DNA of 64,000 bases from Ponticaulis sp. (GTDB lineage: Bacteria; Pseudomonadota; Alphaproteobacteria; Caulobacterales; Hyphomonadaceae), in NCBI GenBank assembly GCA_002692725.1, contig NZLU01000042.1:1-64000 (forward strand), read 5' to 3'. Positions 48,446-56,837 of this stretch are shown here, in pieces; within the stretch, counting starts at the first letter, position 1, and every line of letters starts with the position of its first letter. A program made the position numbers and the translations under genes. The notes beneath the pieces are model-generated. The model worked only from the letters and a program-made list of their open reading frames with translations, searched no databases and had not been told where the DNA came from.

Positions 48446-49774
48446 TTAATCGCTCACTGGCTCGTCGGTGTCCTGAACCTCTTTCAGACCAAGTGCAGAC
48501 AAGGCGGCCAGCCCGGCCATACCGGCCATGACGCCAATCACCATTTCCGTTCCGAAAACGGCGTCTACCAGGCCGAACAAACTCCCCAAGAGGAGAAGCA
48601 GCCCGATCAGCGTATTTGACAGCGCAGTATAGGCGGACCGGTTCTCCTTCGTCGCCATATCGACCAGATGAGTCGACCGGCCAAGCCGCACGCCCTGATA
48701 GGCAATCATCAGGCCAAACAGGACAAGTGGCAGCGCCCAGGTCTTCTCAAGTAGGTCCATGCCTGAGAGGACCAGCGTCAGGACCAGAGCGACGGCGCCA
48801 GCGAGGCCAGAAAAGACAAGAACCTTCCGGCTCGACTGATCGGCCAACCGGCCCCAGACATAAGACGACATCAGCGCCGCTAATGCGCTGGCCACCACCA
48901 GATAACCAAGCCCGCCAAACGCCTCCCTCGTATCCGCCGATCCCTGACTGGCCAGCGCGACCATGAAGGGCGGTGCGAGGGCGGTGGAAATCAGAAGGCC
49001 GCGCACGAGGATGAACTGCCGGAGCTGACCATCTTCTTTCAGAAGTGAGAAGTTTTCGAGGAAGACCTTGAAGGAATTCGCCCCGCCTTCGGTCGCGCCT
49101 TTATCTTCTTCCAGCGTGGTGAAGAGTGTTCCGGCCGCAAGCCAGAGACCGCCTGCGAAAAAGATCGCCGCCGTGACGATCGAGATTTTCTCGATTACGC
49201 CACTCACAAGCAAAACACCGAAAACAATCACAACACCGGCCGACAGGCTGCTCGCCAGTCCTGTTGCCGTACCGCGCTTGGATTTTGAAACCGTTTTGCC
49301 CAGCACGTCCTTGTAAGTGACCGAGCAGACGCTACGCGCCAGAGCCAGCACAGCCAATGCGCCAAGAATGGCCCATCCGGCCATCACGCCTTCGAGAAAC
49401 AAACTAAACAGCGCAATCGCAAGGGCAGATAAACCCTGCACCGCTGAGCCGGCAGCCCACGCCCATTTCCTCTGAGGCAGCGCGCGCAGCCCGGCTGCGG
49501 TAAACAATTGTGGCAACAACGCCCCTGCCTCGCGCACCGGGACGAGCAGACCCACGATTGCCGAAGGCGCGCCAAGCCCTGTCAACAGCCAGGACAGAAC
49601 AAGTTTCGGGTCAATAAGGCCGTCGGCGAGCTTCGTCATGCTGAGCGAAATCACATGCGTGAAAAAATTGCGCGGCTGATCCTGACAGGCGTTTTCAGGA
49701 ATATCCTTGCAGACGCGGCCATCATCCTCGCCGGTCAGCATTTCAAAGGCTTTTTGGGTCGTATCGGTGCTCAT
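48446..49774 (-). CDS. MFS transporter
   Basis: About 442 residues with twelve predicted membrane helices, from DGLIDPKLVLSWLLTGLGAPSAIVGLLV to VIGVMAGMAGLAALSALGL. The linker SRKVLVFSGLAGAV and GRLADQSSRK after helix 8 fits the major facilitator pattern. Substrate unknown. The open frame reaches 49903, but the extra N-terminus is not membrane-like; ATG 49774 is a choice without a strong ribosome-binding site, so the start is uncertain. First gene of the segment between the ATP synthase genes and priA. Confidence 0.75.
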   Translation of the reverse strand: MSTDTTQKAFEMLTGEDDGRVCKDIPENACQDQPRNFFTHVISLSMTKLADGLIDPKLVLSWLLTGLGAPSAIVGLLVPVREAGALLPQLFTAAGLRALPQRKWAWAAGSAVQGLSALAIALFSLFLEGVMAGWAILGALAVLALARSVCSVTYKDVLGKTVSKSKRGTATGLASSLSAGVVIVFGVLLVSGVIEKISIVTAAIFFAGGLWLAAGTLFTTLEEDKGATEGGANSFKVFLENFSLLKEDGQLRQFILVRGLLISTALAPPFMVALASQGSADTREAFGGLGYLVVASALAALMSSYVWGRLADQSSRKVLVFSGLAGAVALVLTLVLSGMDLLEKTWALPLVLFGLMIAYQGVRLGRSTHLVDMATKENRSAYTALSNTLIGLLLLLGSLFGLVDAVFGTEMVIGVMAGMAGLAALSALGLKEVQDTDEPVSD

Positions 49775-49937
49775 TTCTGAGGAGATAGCGTCTGTCTCGA
49801 GAAAGGCCAGCTCCTTTGGCTCACCCGGATGTGACGGCTCACACGGCCTTTTATAAATCCGCACCGCACCTCGCCGCCCTGATAGAAACCTGCTAGTGTT
49901 CAACCCGTGAAATGGACCAGAGCCGGAGGGATTTCAC

Positions 49938-50570
49938 ATGCGCATGCCAAACCGCTTCATCATCAGCACAGTGTTGATCCTGACTGCTGGGTGGTCCGCA
50001 TCAGCCCAGTCTACGCCACCCGCGCTCTCCGAAACACAGTATCAAGAGTTCGAAGCCCGATCGACGAAAGTCTATCTTCTTTGGGATATGGATGGGGATA
50101 GTCAGGTTACTGTCGAAGAATATCTCGGCCATCCTGACTATGGTGTTTCAACGGGTGCCGAAGACCCGGAAACCAGAGACATTTTCAGAGCGAGCCACAT
50201 GAGACAGGACAAGGATGGCGATGGCATTGTCAGCGCGTCTGAATTTGCTGCGGACGCCTATTCCAACACGCTCGCAGACTTCACCTCACTCGATGCGGAT
50301 AGCGACGGCCTTCTGTCATTCGTAGAAGTAATCCACCCGCAACCGGGCGCAGAAAAATCCGTCATGGGCAAGGTGGAGGGCACGTCCTTCCGGTATGGCG
50401 CCACGAATGAAGAAGTCTCATCGCCGCATCCCTATTTTCATGAAGGCGAATTCGACGCCAATTATTCTGCCTATATCGGCCATGCCTTTGCGCGGTGGGA
50501 CAAGGATGAAAGCTTCACGCTGTCCTTCGCTGAATTTGCCGGAGTATCGAACGGCGAGTCCGGCAGCTGA
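49938..50570 (+). CDS. Exported EF-hand calcium-binding protein
   Basis: 210 residues. Signal peptide at about 1-23 (VLILTAGWSASAQ). Four EF-hand loops are visible: DMDGDSQVTVEE (about 50), DKDGDGIVSASE (about 92), DADSDGLLSFVE (about 116) and a weaker DKDESFTLSFAE near the C-terminus. Predicted periplasmic calcium binder. GGAGGG precedes ATG 49938. Confidence 0.82.
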   Translation: MRMPNRFIISTVLILTAGWSASAQSTPPALSETQYQEFEARSTKVYLLWDMDGDSQVTVEEYLGHPDYGVSTGAEDPETRDIFRASHMRQDKDGDGIVSASEFAADAYSNTLADFTSLDADSDGLLSFVEVIHPQPGAEKSVMGKVEGTSFRYGATNEEVSSPHPYFHEGEFDANYSAYIGHAFARWDKDESFTLSFAEFAGVSNGESGS

Positions 50571-50575
50571 GATAA

Positions 50576-50956
50576 TTAGAAGAAGCTTCCCGCCAGCTTG
50601 GCGACGCCTTCGGGGCTCATATCAAACCCGACTGCTTCACCCGGATTGACGTACAGACCCGTTCCCGTCGGCATGCCCTTCACGAGACGTGCGCCCAGAA
50701 GCGGCATGCCATAGGCGCCAACATGGGCAACCGATTTCGCCCGCTCCTTGGAGGTGAACACCACCATGAGCGGTTTACCATCCTTATCGAGCAGAACGGG
50801 TCGAAAGCTCTCCGGGTCCTTTTCAACGTCAGTCACGCTCGGCACATAGATTTCTGATCTGATGAAGGTCTTGAGAAAGGCGCTGAATTTGCTGTGGTCG
50901 GCCATCGCTGCCTGCAGGTCAGTTTCGAGGGCGTTTTGTGGGATGAATTCAGTCAC
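50576..50956 (-). CDS. SseB-family protein
   Basis: 126 residues. Pattern FIPQNALETDLQAAMADHSKFSAFLKTFIRSEIYVPS, LLDKDGKPLMVVFTSKERA, LLGARLVKGMPTGTGLYVNPG matches the SseB N-terminal domain fold. Function in this group is not defined. Its start is 3 bases after the stop of the MarR gene (50960), so the two are probably cotranscribed. Confidence 0.78.
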   Translation of the reverse strand: MTEFIPQNALETDLQAAMADHSKFSAFLKTFIRSEIYVPSVTDVEKDPESFRPVLLDKDGKPLMVVFTSKERAKSVAHVGAYGMPLLGARLVKGMPTGTGLYVNPGEAVGFDMSPEGVAKLAGSFF

Positions 50957-50959
50957 GAT

Positions 50960-51397
50960 TTACTCCGTTTCCCGCTCAGAAGACGCCAGTAAGATCTGAT
51001 AATAGCCCGGTAAGAGGCTCGTCAGGCGCTCACGCCCCATCTCGGTCAGACACTGGCGCCGTATGCGAGCGTTTTCATCATCAACGACAATTTCGACCAA
51101 TCCCTCATCCACTAGCGCCTTCAGGCTCCGGCTGATGACCGGTGACGACACATCAATACGTTCGACAATCTGGCTATGGGTCAGCCCGTCTTTTGCCTGA
51201 TCAAGGCTCACGCAGATCAGAAACCGCGTGATGGAAAAGTCATGCTCCCGGAAATACTCTTCCAGTTCCCTCAACAGAACGCTGGCCTCTCGAAGCAGCT
51301 GAAGCTTGTCGGCAATCCTGGGCTCAGCACCCGCTGGATAATGCCCGCTATAATTCGCAATCAGCGCCTGCATGGGCAGGTATTTCAGAAAGAACAT
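50960..51397 (-). CDS. MarR-family transcriptional regulator
   Basis: 145 residues. Winged helix with FSITRFLICVSLDQAKDGLTHSQIVERIDVSSPVISRSLKALVDEGLVEIVVDDENARIRRQCLTEMG, i.e. the recognition helix and wing of the MarR fold. Target unknown. An internal ATG at 51373 is also possible. Upstream of its start lies the relic of the mtnA 3' end (51398-51478). Confidence 0.82.
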   Translation of the reverse strand: MFFLKYLPMQALIANYSGHYPAGAEPRIADKLQLLREASVLLRELEEYFREHDFSITRFLICVSLDQAKDGLTHSQIVERIDVSSPVISRSLKALVDEGLVEIVVDDENARIRRQCLTEMGRERLTSLLPGYYQILLASSERETE

Positions 51398-51478
51398 GCC
51401 TCAGACCTATCCCGCCCGTGCCACCAGCCCTGGCTGAGACAGCACGCCGTGTTCGGTGACATCGACCATCCTAAATTT
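51398..51478 (-). pseudogene. Orphan 3' end of an mtnA gene
   Basis: Gapless match of about 70 of 81 positions to 53843-53923. On the minus strand it still encodes VTEHGVLSQPGLVARAG followed by a stop, exactly as in mtnA. The five mismatches in that coding part are all synonymous. It stands beside the MarR gene and marks the other side of the TIR insertion. Confidence 0.85.
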
Positions 51479-51548
51479 ATCGTCTCCAGCCAACCCGCAT
51501 TGCAAGGGGAGAGAAGTCTTTATTGGCGGCAGATCCTTTGGGGAACGC

Positions 51549-53735
51549 TTATTTAGTCGCAAAGAGAAACTCGCTTCCGTCACGATGAAAGTTCACAATC
51601 GTTAGTGATCTGTCGTTGAGGTAAATATTATTTTGAGTTGGCAGACCATCGAAATAAATCGTTTCAGACCAGCGATTCTCCAGTTGATCGAATATCAAAG
51701 GTGCACCTGATGCCGCGTGATACAGCGAAAACCTCAGATCTGGCTCGGAATTCGCGCTAATCAATGACCTAACACTCTTGTAACGCACAAAGATCAGGTC
51801 GCGATAAACACTGAGTTTCACCGATGACGGAATAATACCGAAGGGCAACGTCAACCAAGTTTGCTGTGACGAGTTCTCAGGATTGTACGTCAAAATAGAA
51901 AACCCAAGGTGCTTCTGATCAACTAACAAAAACAAACGCGAACCTTTTTCGCTCCCCAAAATCCTAACTAGCGGAGTTCGTCCGAAAAGCGAAGGCACCG
52001 TAATTCGCACTTTAGCGGGGGCAGCTTCCGGGGCTATCGTTGATAATTCTGCAGCGTTGTAATGGTACAAACTGCCGAAATTTGAGCAATAGACCGAAGC
52101 GGGTAGAAGCGTGACGCAATCACCGGCATCCTCCGGCATATAAAACGTTCCGATGTTAGAGGCCACAATCAGTGATTGTTTTCTGCCTTGATGGTCTTGA
52201 ACGAACGCAGGGAAGGTAATGGAGTCAAAGAACTGGGCAGAGCTACCTGGCTCTGAGACAGATATGTTTTCGTATGTCGAGTGTTCGCAACGAGCGACGT
52301 CATTGGGCTGAAGTATACTAACGACCCGCGCTGTTCGTCCCTTGTTGTCGATAAGGTGGTTTGACCACAGCAACATGCCATCGTTGAGCACACTGAAAAT
52401 ATGCTCTTCGTCGTAAACATCGTCATCTCTTATGTGAGCGACTGCAGCGTTCCAACAATGCTGGGCGTGCTCAAGTATTCCGGAACGTTCTATACGTTGC
52501 TTCAGGTCGTCTGATACGAAACTGAGGTCAGTAACGATGTGGCTTTCGTCGACCATCGTGGGTCGATCAAAATTCAACAAATCGTCAGAGCGGTCTGAGT
52601 GGACGAGATTTTGTTTCAGGCGTCGCCATCTATCTTCATGCCTCTGGTTACCCGAAATATCCCCATAAATTCGGTCAAGCCAGTATAGAAGTCGGTCGTT
52701 TTCGCCGTCTCGCGTGTTCGAGTTTATCAGCGGAAGAACAAATAATGGCTGCGCATTCAACTTATCTGATTCTATTTGCGAAAACAGTCTAAGTCGCTCG
52801 CTTTCTGAAACTGATAGCAATCCCAAACGAATTTCCGCACACGCAAAATCACAACCTGTGCTTCGATTTGCAGCAAATGCTTCTGAAAAACGAACAGTAT
52901 CTATTCTGGAAATCTGTTGGAGTATCTCGATTTTTTTTTGCGTCGCTTGCAGGTCTGACGTGATTTCACCAACCAATTCGTCGTATCTAAGAATTTGGTC
53001 GGAACGCTGTGCAGCTGAATCTTGCGTGAGCTCTAGTTGCCTCAGGTTTTCAAGCGCAAAGCGTTCGTTATCTAGAGCCTTCTTCGCATTTGTTTCGGAT
53101 CGCCACAAGGCATAGGTGGTGATTCCTAACATCGAACCCAAAATCAAAATCAGAAGAGAAAAAGAGAGCAAGCCGAGCAAGATCGTTAGCATGAAATCTC
53201 GGCGGTAACGGCGAAATAGAAGGTCGAATTCCGTCCCCAACAAACCAGAGACCAAACGCAATCTAGCTCGATCCGATCCATCTAAACGGGGGTTCATCGC
53301 CAGCGGCTGCGACAATCTCTGGGCGTCATCTCTAAATGCTAACGGAAAACACTCTTCAACGGGATCATCCGCATTCGGACTTCCTTCGATAATGTAAGCG
53401 AATATCTTATCCGCTCGATCGGTTAATCTGAAGTGCTCTATTTCGCGCTCCACCCATTGTGAGTTGGCGGCGTTTGGGGAACAAATTACAATCAAACATT
53501 CAGCTTGATCGATTTCATTTTTCACCGATTTGTCCAAATCCGACGTGCCAGACATGTCGGTTTCATCTCTGAAAATACGTCCCAATTTCCGAGAATTTCC
53601 GTTAAGGTGGCGAACCGATTTCGGAACGACATAACTCTCCAGCCATCTTTGCAGCTTACGCGCATGTTTCTGATCTCGCTGAGAGTAACTTATGAAGGCT
53701 TTGTTCTTGAAAACCGTTCTCATTACGTTCACCAA
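51549..53735 (-). CDS. TIR-domain transmembrane protein, candidate defence gene
   Basis: 728 residues. N-terminal TIR domain (about 8-125): AFISYSQRDQKHARKLQRWL, IFRDETDMSG, IDQAECLIVICSPNAANSQWVEREIEHF, with the likely catalytic Glu98 in the W-x3-E position used for NADase activity. A membrane helix lies at about 181-210, then a coiled coil (about 212-290) and an unrecognised C-terminal region of over 400 residues with many strand-like segments, possibly a propeller. The gene is A+T-rich compared with its neighbours and is bracketed by mtnA 3' repeats, both signs of horizontal transfer. Anti-phage function is inferred from the TIR class only. In-frame ATG 53723 is an alternative start. Confidence 0.75.
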   Translation of the reverse strand: MVNVMRTVFKNKAFISYSQRDQKHARKLQRWLESYVVPKSVRHLNGNSRKLGRIFRDETDMSGTSDLDKSVKNEIDQAECLIVICSPNAANSQWVEREIEHFRLTDRADKIFAYIIEGSPNADDPVEECFPLAFRDDAQRLSQPLAMNPRLDGSDRARLRLVSGLLGTEFDLLFRRYRRDFMLTILLGLLSFSLLILILGSMLGITTYALWRSETNAKKALDNERFALENLRQLELTQDSAAQRSDQILRYDELVGEITSDLQATQKKIEILQQISRIDTVRFSEAFAANRSTGCDFACAEIRLGLLSVSESERLRLFSQIESDKLNAQPLFVLPLINSNTRDGENDRLLYWLDRIYGDISGNQRHEDRWRRLKQNLVHSDRSDDLLNFDRPTMVDESHIVTDLSFVSDDLKQRIERSGILEHAQHCWNAAVAHIRDDDVYDEEHIFSVLNDGMLLWSNHLIDNKGRTARVVSILQPNDVARCEHSTYENISVSEPGSSAQFFDSITFPAFVQDHQGRKQSLIVASNIGTFYMPEDAGDCVTLLPASVYCSNFGSLYHYNAAELSTIAPEAAPAKVRITVPSLFGRTPLVRILGSEKGSRLFLLVDQKHLGFSILTYNPENSSQQTWLTLPFGIIPSSVKLSVYRDLIFVRYKSVRSLISANSEPDLRFSLYHAASGAPLIFDQLENRWSETIYFDGLPTQNNIYLNDRSLTIVNFHRDGSEFLFATK

Positions 53736-53842
53736 AGTTCGTTGGCATCTTTTCTCTCAAGTAATGCCAAAGCCGAACTGCAGTGACCAGTCCGCATGCT
53801 GTGTTTAGTCAAAATACATCAGGCGTGCCGAACATCCAACGC

Positions 53843-53923
53843 GCCTCAGACCTAACCCGCCCTTGCCACCAGCCCCGGCTGAGACAGCACGCCATGTTCG
53901 GTCACATAGCCCGTCACATATTT
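53843..53923. repeat. Direct repeat, mtnA-borne copy
   Basis: Second copy of the 81-base repeat (first at 51398-51478), offset 2445 bases and in the same orientation. It contains the last codons of intact mtnA. Confidence 0.85.
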
Positions 53924-54919
53924 CGCGGGCGTGATGTCAAACGCGAGGTTTCCGCCCGGCGATTTCGTCAGCTGAACGCGGGTGAGTTTGCCGTCCGGGC
54001 CGAGCCCGTCAATATGCGTCACTTCGGTCGCATCACGCTCTTCAATTGGCACATCGCTACCTGCTTCCATCACAGGGTCATAAGTCGTGAACGGCATAGC
54101 CACGAAGAACGGCACGTCATTATCATGCGCCGCCAGCGCCTTCAGATAGGTGCCAACCTTATTGCAGGCATCGCCATTCCGCGTCACCCGATCAACGCCG
54201 GTGATCACCATATCCACCTGCGCGCGCTGCATGAGGAGGCCACCCGCATTGTCCACGATCAAAGTGTGCGGCACGCCATGCTGTTGCAGCTCATAGCCTG
54301 TCAGCAGTGCGCCTTGGTTTCGCGGCCGGGTCTCATCCACCCAGACATGAACCGGAATGCCCTCATCATGCGCCCGATAGATCGGCGAGGTTGCCGTGCC
54401 ATAATCAACAGTGGCCAGCCAGCCCGCATTGCAATGAGTGAGAATATTGACCGTTTTGCCGGGGTTTTTGCGATGGAGTTCGCGGATAATGCCAAGCCCG
54501 GCTTCGCCAATCGCGCGGTTGGTCTCGACATCCTCATCGCAGAGTTTCCCGGCCTTTTCATAGGCCGCCGCAGCGCGATCAATCGGCGTGAGCGGTTCGA
54601 TGACCTTCATCATCTCATCAAGCGCCCATTTGAGGTTCACCGCCGTCGGGCGGGTCGCAACCAGCATGTCATAAGCCGCTTTCAAATTTTCATCAGACGG
54701 GTCTTCACGCAGAGCCAGCGCCAGACCATACGCCCCGGTCATGGCCAGAAGCGGTGCGCCACGCGTCCACATATCCTTAATGGCAATGGCTGCGTGTTGA
54801 GCTGATGTCAGTTCAACAATCTTAAGCTGCCAGGGGAGTTCGCGCTGATCGAAAATATGTACCGACCAGCCATTCTCATTGAGCCAGATTGAGCGATAGG
54901 GCTTGCCGTCAATTTTCAA
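53852..54919 (-). CDS. mtnA: Methylthioribose-1-phosphate isomerase
   Basis: 355 residues. IF2B-like isomerase with WTRGAPLLAMTGAYGLAL, LTHCNAGWLATVDYGTATSPIY, WVDETRPRNQGALLT, DNAGGLLM, VITGVDRVTRNGDACNKVGTY and YDPVMEAGSDVPIEERDATEV. Interconverts MTR-1-P and MTRu-1-P in methionine salvage. Last gene of the mtn operon (18 bases after mtnC); its 3' end was apparently replaced by incoming DNA, see the repeat. Confidence 0.95.
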   Translation of the reverse strand: MKIDGKPYRSIWLNENGWSVHIFDQRELPWQLKIVELTSAQHAAIAIKDMWTRGAPLLAMTGAYGLALALREDPSDENLKAAYDMLVATRPTAVNLKWALDEMMKVIEPLTPIDRAAAAYEKAGKLCDEDVETNRAIGEAGLGIIRELHRKNPGKTVNILTHCNAGWLATVDYGTATSPIYRAHDEGIPVHVWVDETRPRNQGALLTGYELQQHGVPHTLIVDNAGGLLMQRAQVDMVITGVDRVTRNGDACNKVGTYLKALAAHDNDVPFFVAMPFTTYDPVMEAGSDVPIEERDATEVTHIDGLGPDGKLTRVQLTKSPGGNLAFDITPAKYVTGYVTEHGVLSQPGLVARAG

Positions 54920-54937
54920 GGGAAACGCTCCTGTAGA

Positions 54938-55627
54938 TCAGGTCAGTTGAATATCGTCGAAAGTCTTTGTTTTGTTCGGCCAGATCGTCTCCGGATGCTC
55001 ATTCCCGCGATCGAGTAAAACAGTCTGAAGACCGGCAGCCTCTGCCGCCTCGAGTTCAGAAACAACGTCCGAGAGAAACACAATTTCCTGCGCCTCGAAA
55101 CCGAGCTCGGCGGTAATTTTGCGATAGCTTTCCGCCTCTTTCTTACCGCCCGTTATCGTGTCGAAATTGCCTGAGAAAAACCGGTTCAGATCACCCGCTT
55201 CGGAATAGCCAAAAAGCAGTTTCTGCGCGCCAATGGACCCAGAGGAATAGACATAGAGCTTCAGTCCGGCATCGTGCCAGCGCTTTAATCCGACAACTGC
55301 GTCCGGATAGACATGCCCTTTAAAATCGCCATTCTCGAATCCCTCTTTCCAGATCATACCCTGAATGGCTTTCAGAGGGGTCGCCTTCCGATCTTCATCA
55401 ATCCAGCGGATCAACACAGAAACCAACTCATGTGCAGTCATGTCCGGCTCGCCAATCTCGTCGCGGACGCTTTCCAGATGGTGCTGAATCTGGTCGATAT
55501 GCGAGCGTACGAAATCGCCCATGCGCTGTCGTGCGTAGGGAAACAGCACATCATGAACAAAGGAAATCGAGCTCGTTGTGCCTTCAATATCGGTCACAAC
55601 AGCCTTAACGCCATCAAGCCGGATCAT
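54938..55627 (-). CDS. mtnC: Enolase-phosphatase E1
   Basis: 229 residues. HAD-type phosphatase: VVTDIEGTTSSISFVHDVLFPYARQRM (nucleophile Asp), VYSSGSIGAQKLLFGYSEAGDL and IVFLSDVVSELEAAEAAGLQTVLLDR. Makes the acireductone from DK-MTP-1-P. ATG 55627 overlaps the mtnD stop (ATGA). Confidence 0.95.
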   Translation of the reverse strand: MIRLDGVKAVVTDIEGTTSSISFVHDVLFPYARQRMGDFVRSHIDQIQHHLESVRDEIGEPDMTAHELVSVLIRWIDEDRKATPLKAIQGMIWKEGFENGDFKGHVYPDAVVGLKRWHDAGLKLYVYSSGSIGAQKLLFGYSEAGDLNRFFSGNFDTITGGKKEAESYRKITAELGFEAQEIVFLSDVVSELEAAEAAGLQTVLLDRGNEHPETIWPNKTKTFDDIQLT

Positions 55628-56190
55628 GCCGCAGGCGCACCCACGGCGTAATCGAATTCAGGGAATTTCGATGCGATACCTGAGCCCGTAAAGTTCGGCA
55701 CCCAGCCTTCTTCATTGTTGAAAAATCGAATGGCCGCAAGCCGCGCATCCGGCCCCATATCAAACCAGTGCGTGGTGTTAGCCGGAACAGAAATAAGATC
55801 ATTCTGCTCGCACAACACCATGTGAACCTTGCCTTCCACGCGCAGATAGAACACGCCCGCACCTTCAATGAAGAACCGGACTTCGTCTTCCGAATGGGTA
55901 TGCTCATCGAGGAATTTGGCGCGAATGGCAGGCTTGTTCGGCGTATCCTCCGTAACGCGAATAATGTCGACCGTGGCGTAGCCGCCTTCATCGCAAATAC
56001 GCTTCACTTCATCGGCATAGGCGGCGAGCACGTCCTCCTGGCTCGCATCGGATGGAAACGCCTCGCGGGCCTCCCAGCGCTCAAACCGCACGCCAATATC
56101 GTTCAGCGTCGCCGCGATCTCAGAATAGTCTTGTGTATCCAAAAGCGGCGTGTCCGGCGCAGTGTCAGCGAAAACGGTCAAACGGCTCAT
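55624..56190 (-). CDS. mtnD: Acireductone dioxygenase
   Basis: 188 residues. Cupin with the metal ligands in FLDEHTHSEDEVRFF (H-x-H-x4-E) and the second His in NTTHWFDMG. Converts acireductone to the methionine keto acid. The open frame extends to 56271; ATG 56190 is preferred because GGAGG lies 6 bases upstream and because it overlaps the mtnB stop in ATGA. Confidence 0.95.
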   Translation of the reverse strand: MSRLTVFADTAPDTPLLDTQDYSEIAATLNDIGVRFERWEAREAFPSDASQEDVLAAYADEVKRICDEGGYATVDIIRVTEDTPNKPAIRAKFLDEHTHSEDEVRFFIEGAGVFYLRVEGKVHMVLCEQNDLISVPANTTHWFDMGPDARLAAIRFFNNEEGWVPNFTGSGIASKFPEFDYAVGAPAA

Positions 56191-56837
56191 TTGGTACCTC
56201 CATTCCGGGCATGCGCACGAAGCTTTCTGATTGAAACTTCCACGCTCAGCATGTGGTCCATGGCTTCGCACATATTGAGACAGGATTCCATATCCTTACC
56301 CCAGACGTAAAACCCGTGATTGCGAATGATATAAGCAGGAATGTCGACCTTGGGCAGCGGCTTTTCCAGAACGTCACACAGGGCCTGCATGTCCTGAGTA
56401 TTCTCAACGGCGAGCAGTTTCACACTCACATCATGGGAATGAATACCCGGGAAAATCTTGAGCATCTCATAGCCTTTGAGATGGATCACAGCCCGGGTGA
56501 GACGCGTCAGGATCACACCGGCCGTCGAATGGACGTGCAGACAGGCATTCGCATCTGGGAACAGACGATAGATCTGACTATGCAACAATGTTTCCGCTGA
56601 GGGCTTCTTGTCCTCGAGCGCTTTGCCTTCGCCGCAAACGCGCATGACATTGTCCGGCTCCAGGCGTCCCTTGTGAAAGCCTGAGACCGTCACGGCAAAA
56701 CTGCCATCATCCAGCCGCATGGAATAATTCCCACTGGTTGCTGGCGCCATGCCCATTGAGTGAAGCAGTCGACCCGCCTCGCAAATATTGTCCGTTGCTG
56801 TCTGAAAACCGACCGGACCTTCTGTCCGTAAACTCAC
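56187..56837 (-). CDS. mtnB: Methylthioribulose-1-phosphate dehydratase
   Basis: 216 residues. Class II aldolase fold with GMAPATSGNYSMRLDD, SAETLLHSQIYRLFPDANACLHVHSTAGVILTRL, HSHDV, IRNHGFYVWG (His ligands). Ends and starts with 4-base overlaps to its neighbours. Methionine salvage enzyme. Confidence 0.94.
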   Translation of the reverse strand: MSLRTEGPVGFQTATDNICEAGRLLHSMGMAPATSGNYSMRLDDGSFAVTVSGFHKGRLEPDNVMRVCGEGKALEDKKPSAETLLHSQIYRLFPDANACLHVHSTAGVILTRLTRAVIHLKGYEMLKIFPGIHSHDVSVKLLAVENTQDMQALCDVLEKPLPKVDIPAYIIRNHGFYVWGKDMESCLNMCEAMDHMLSVEVSIRKLRAHARNGGTK

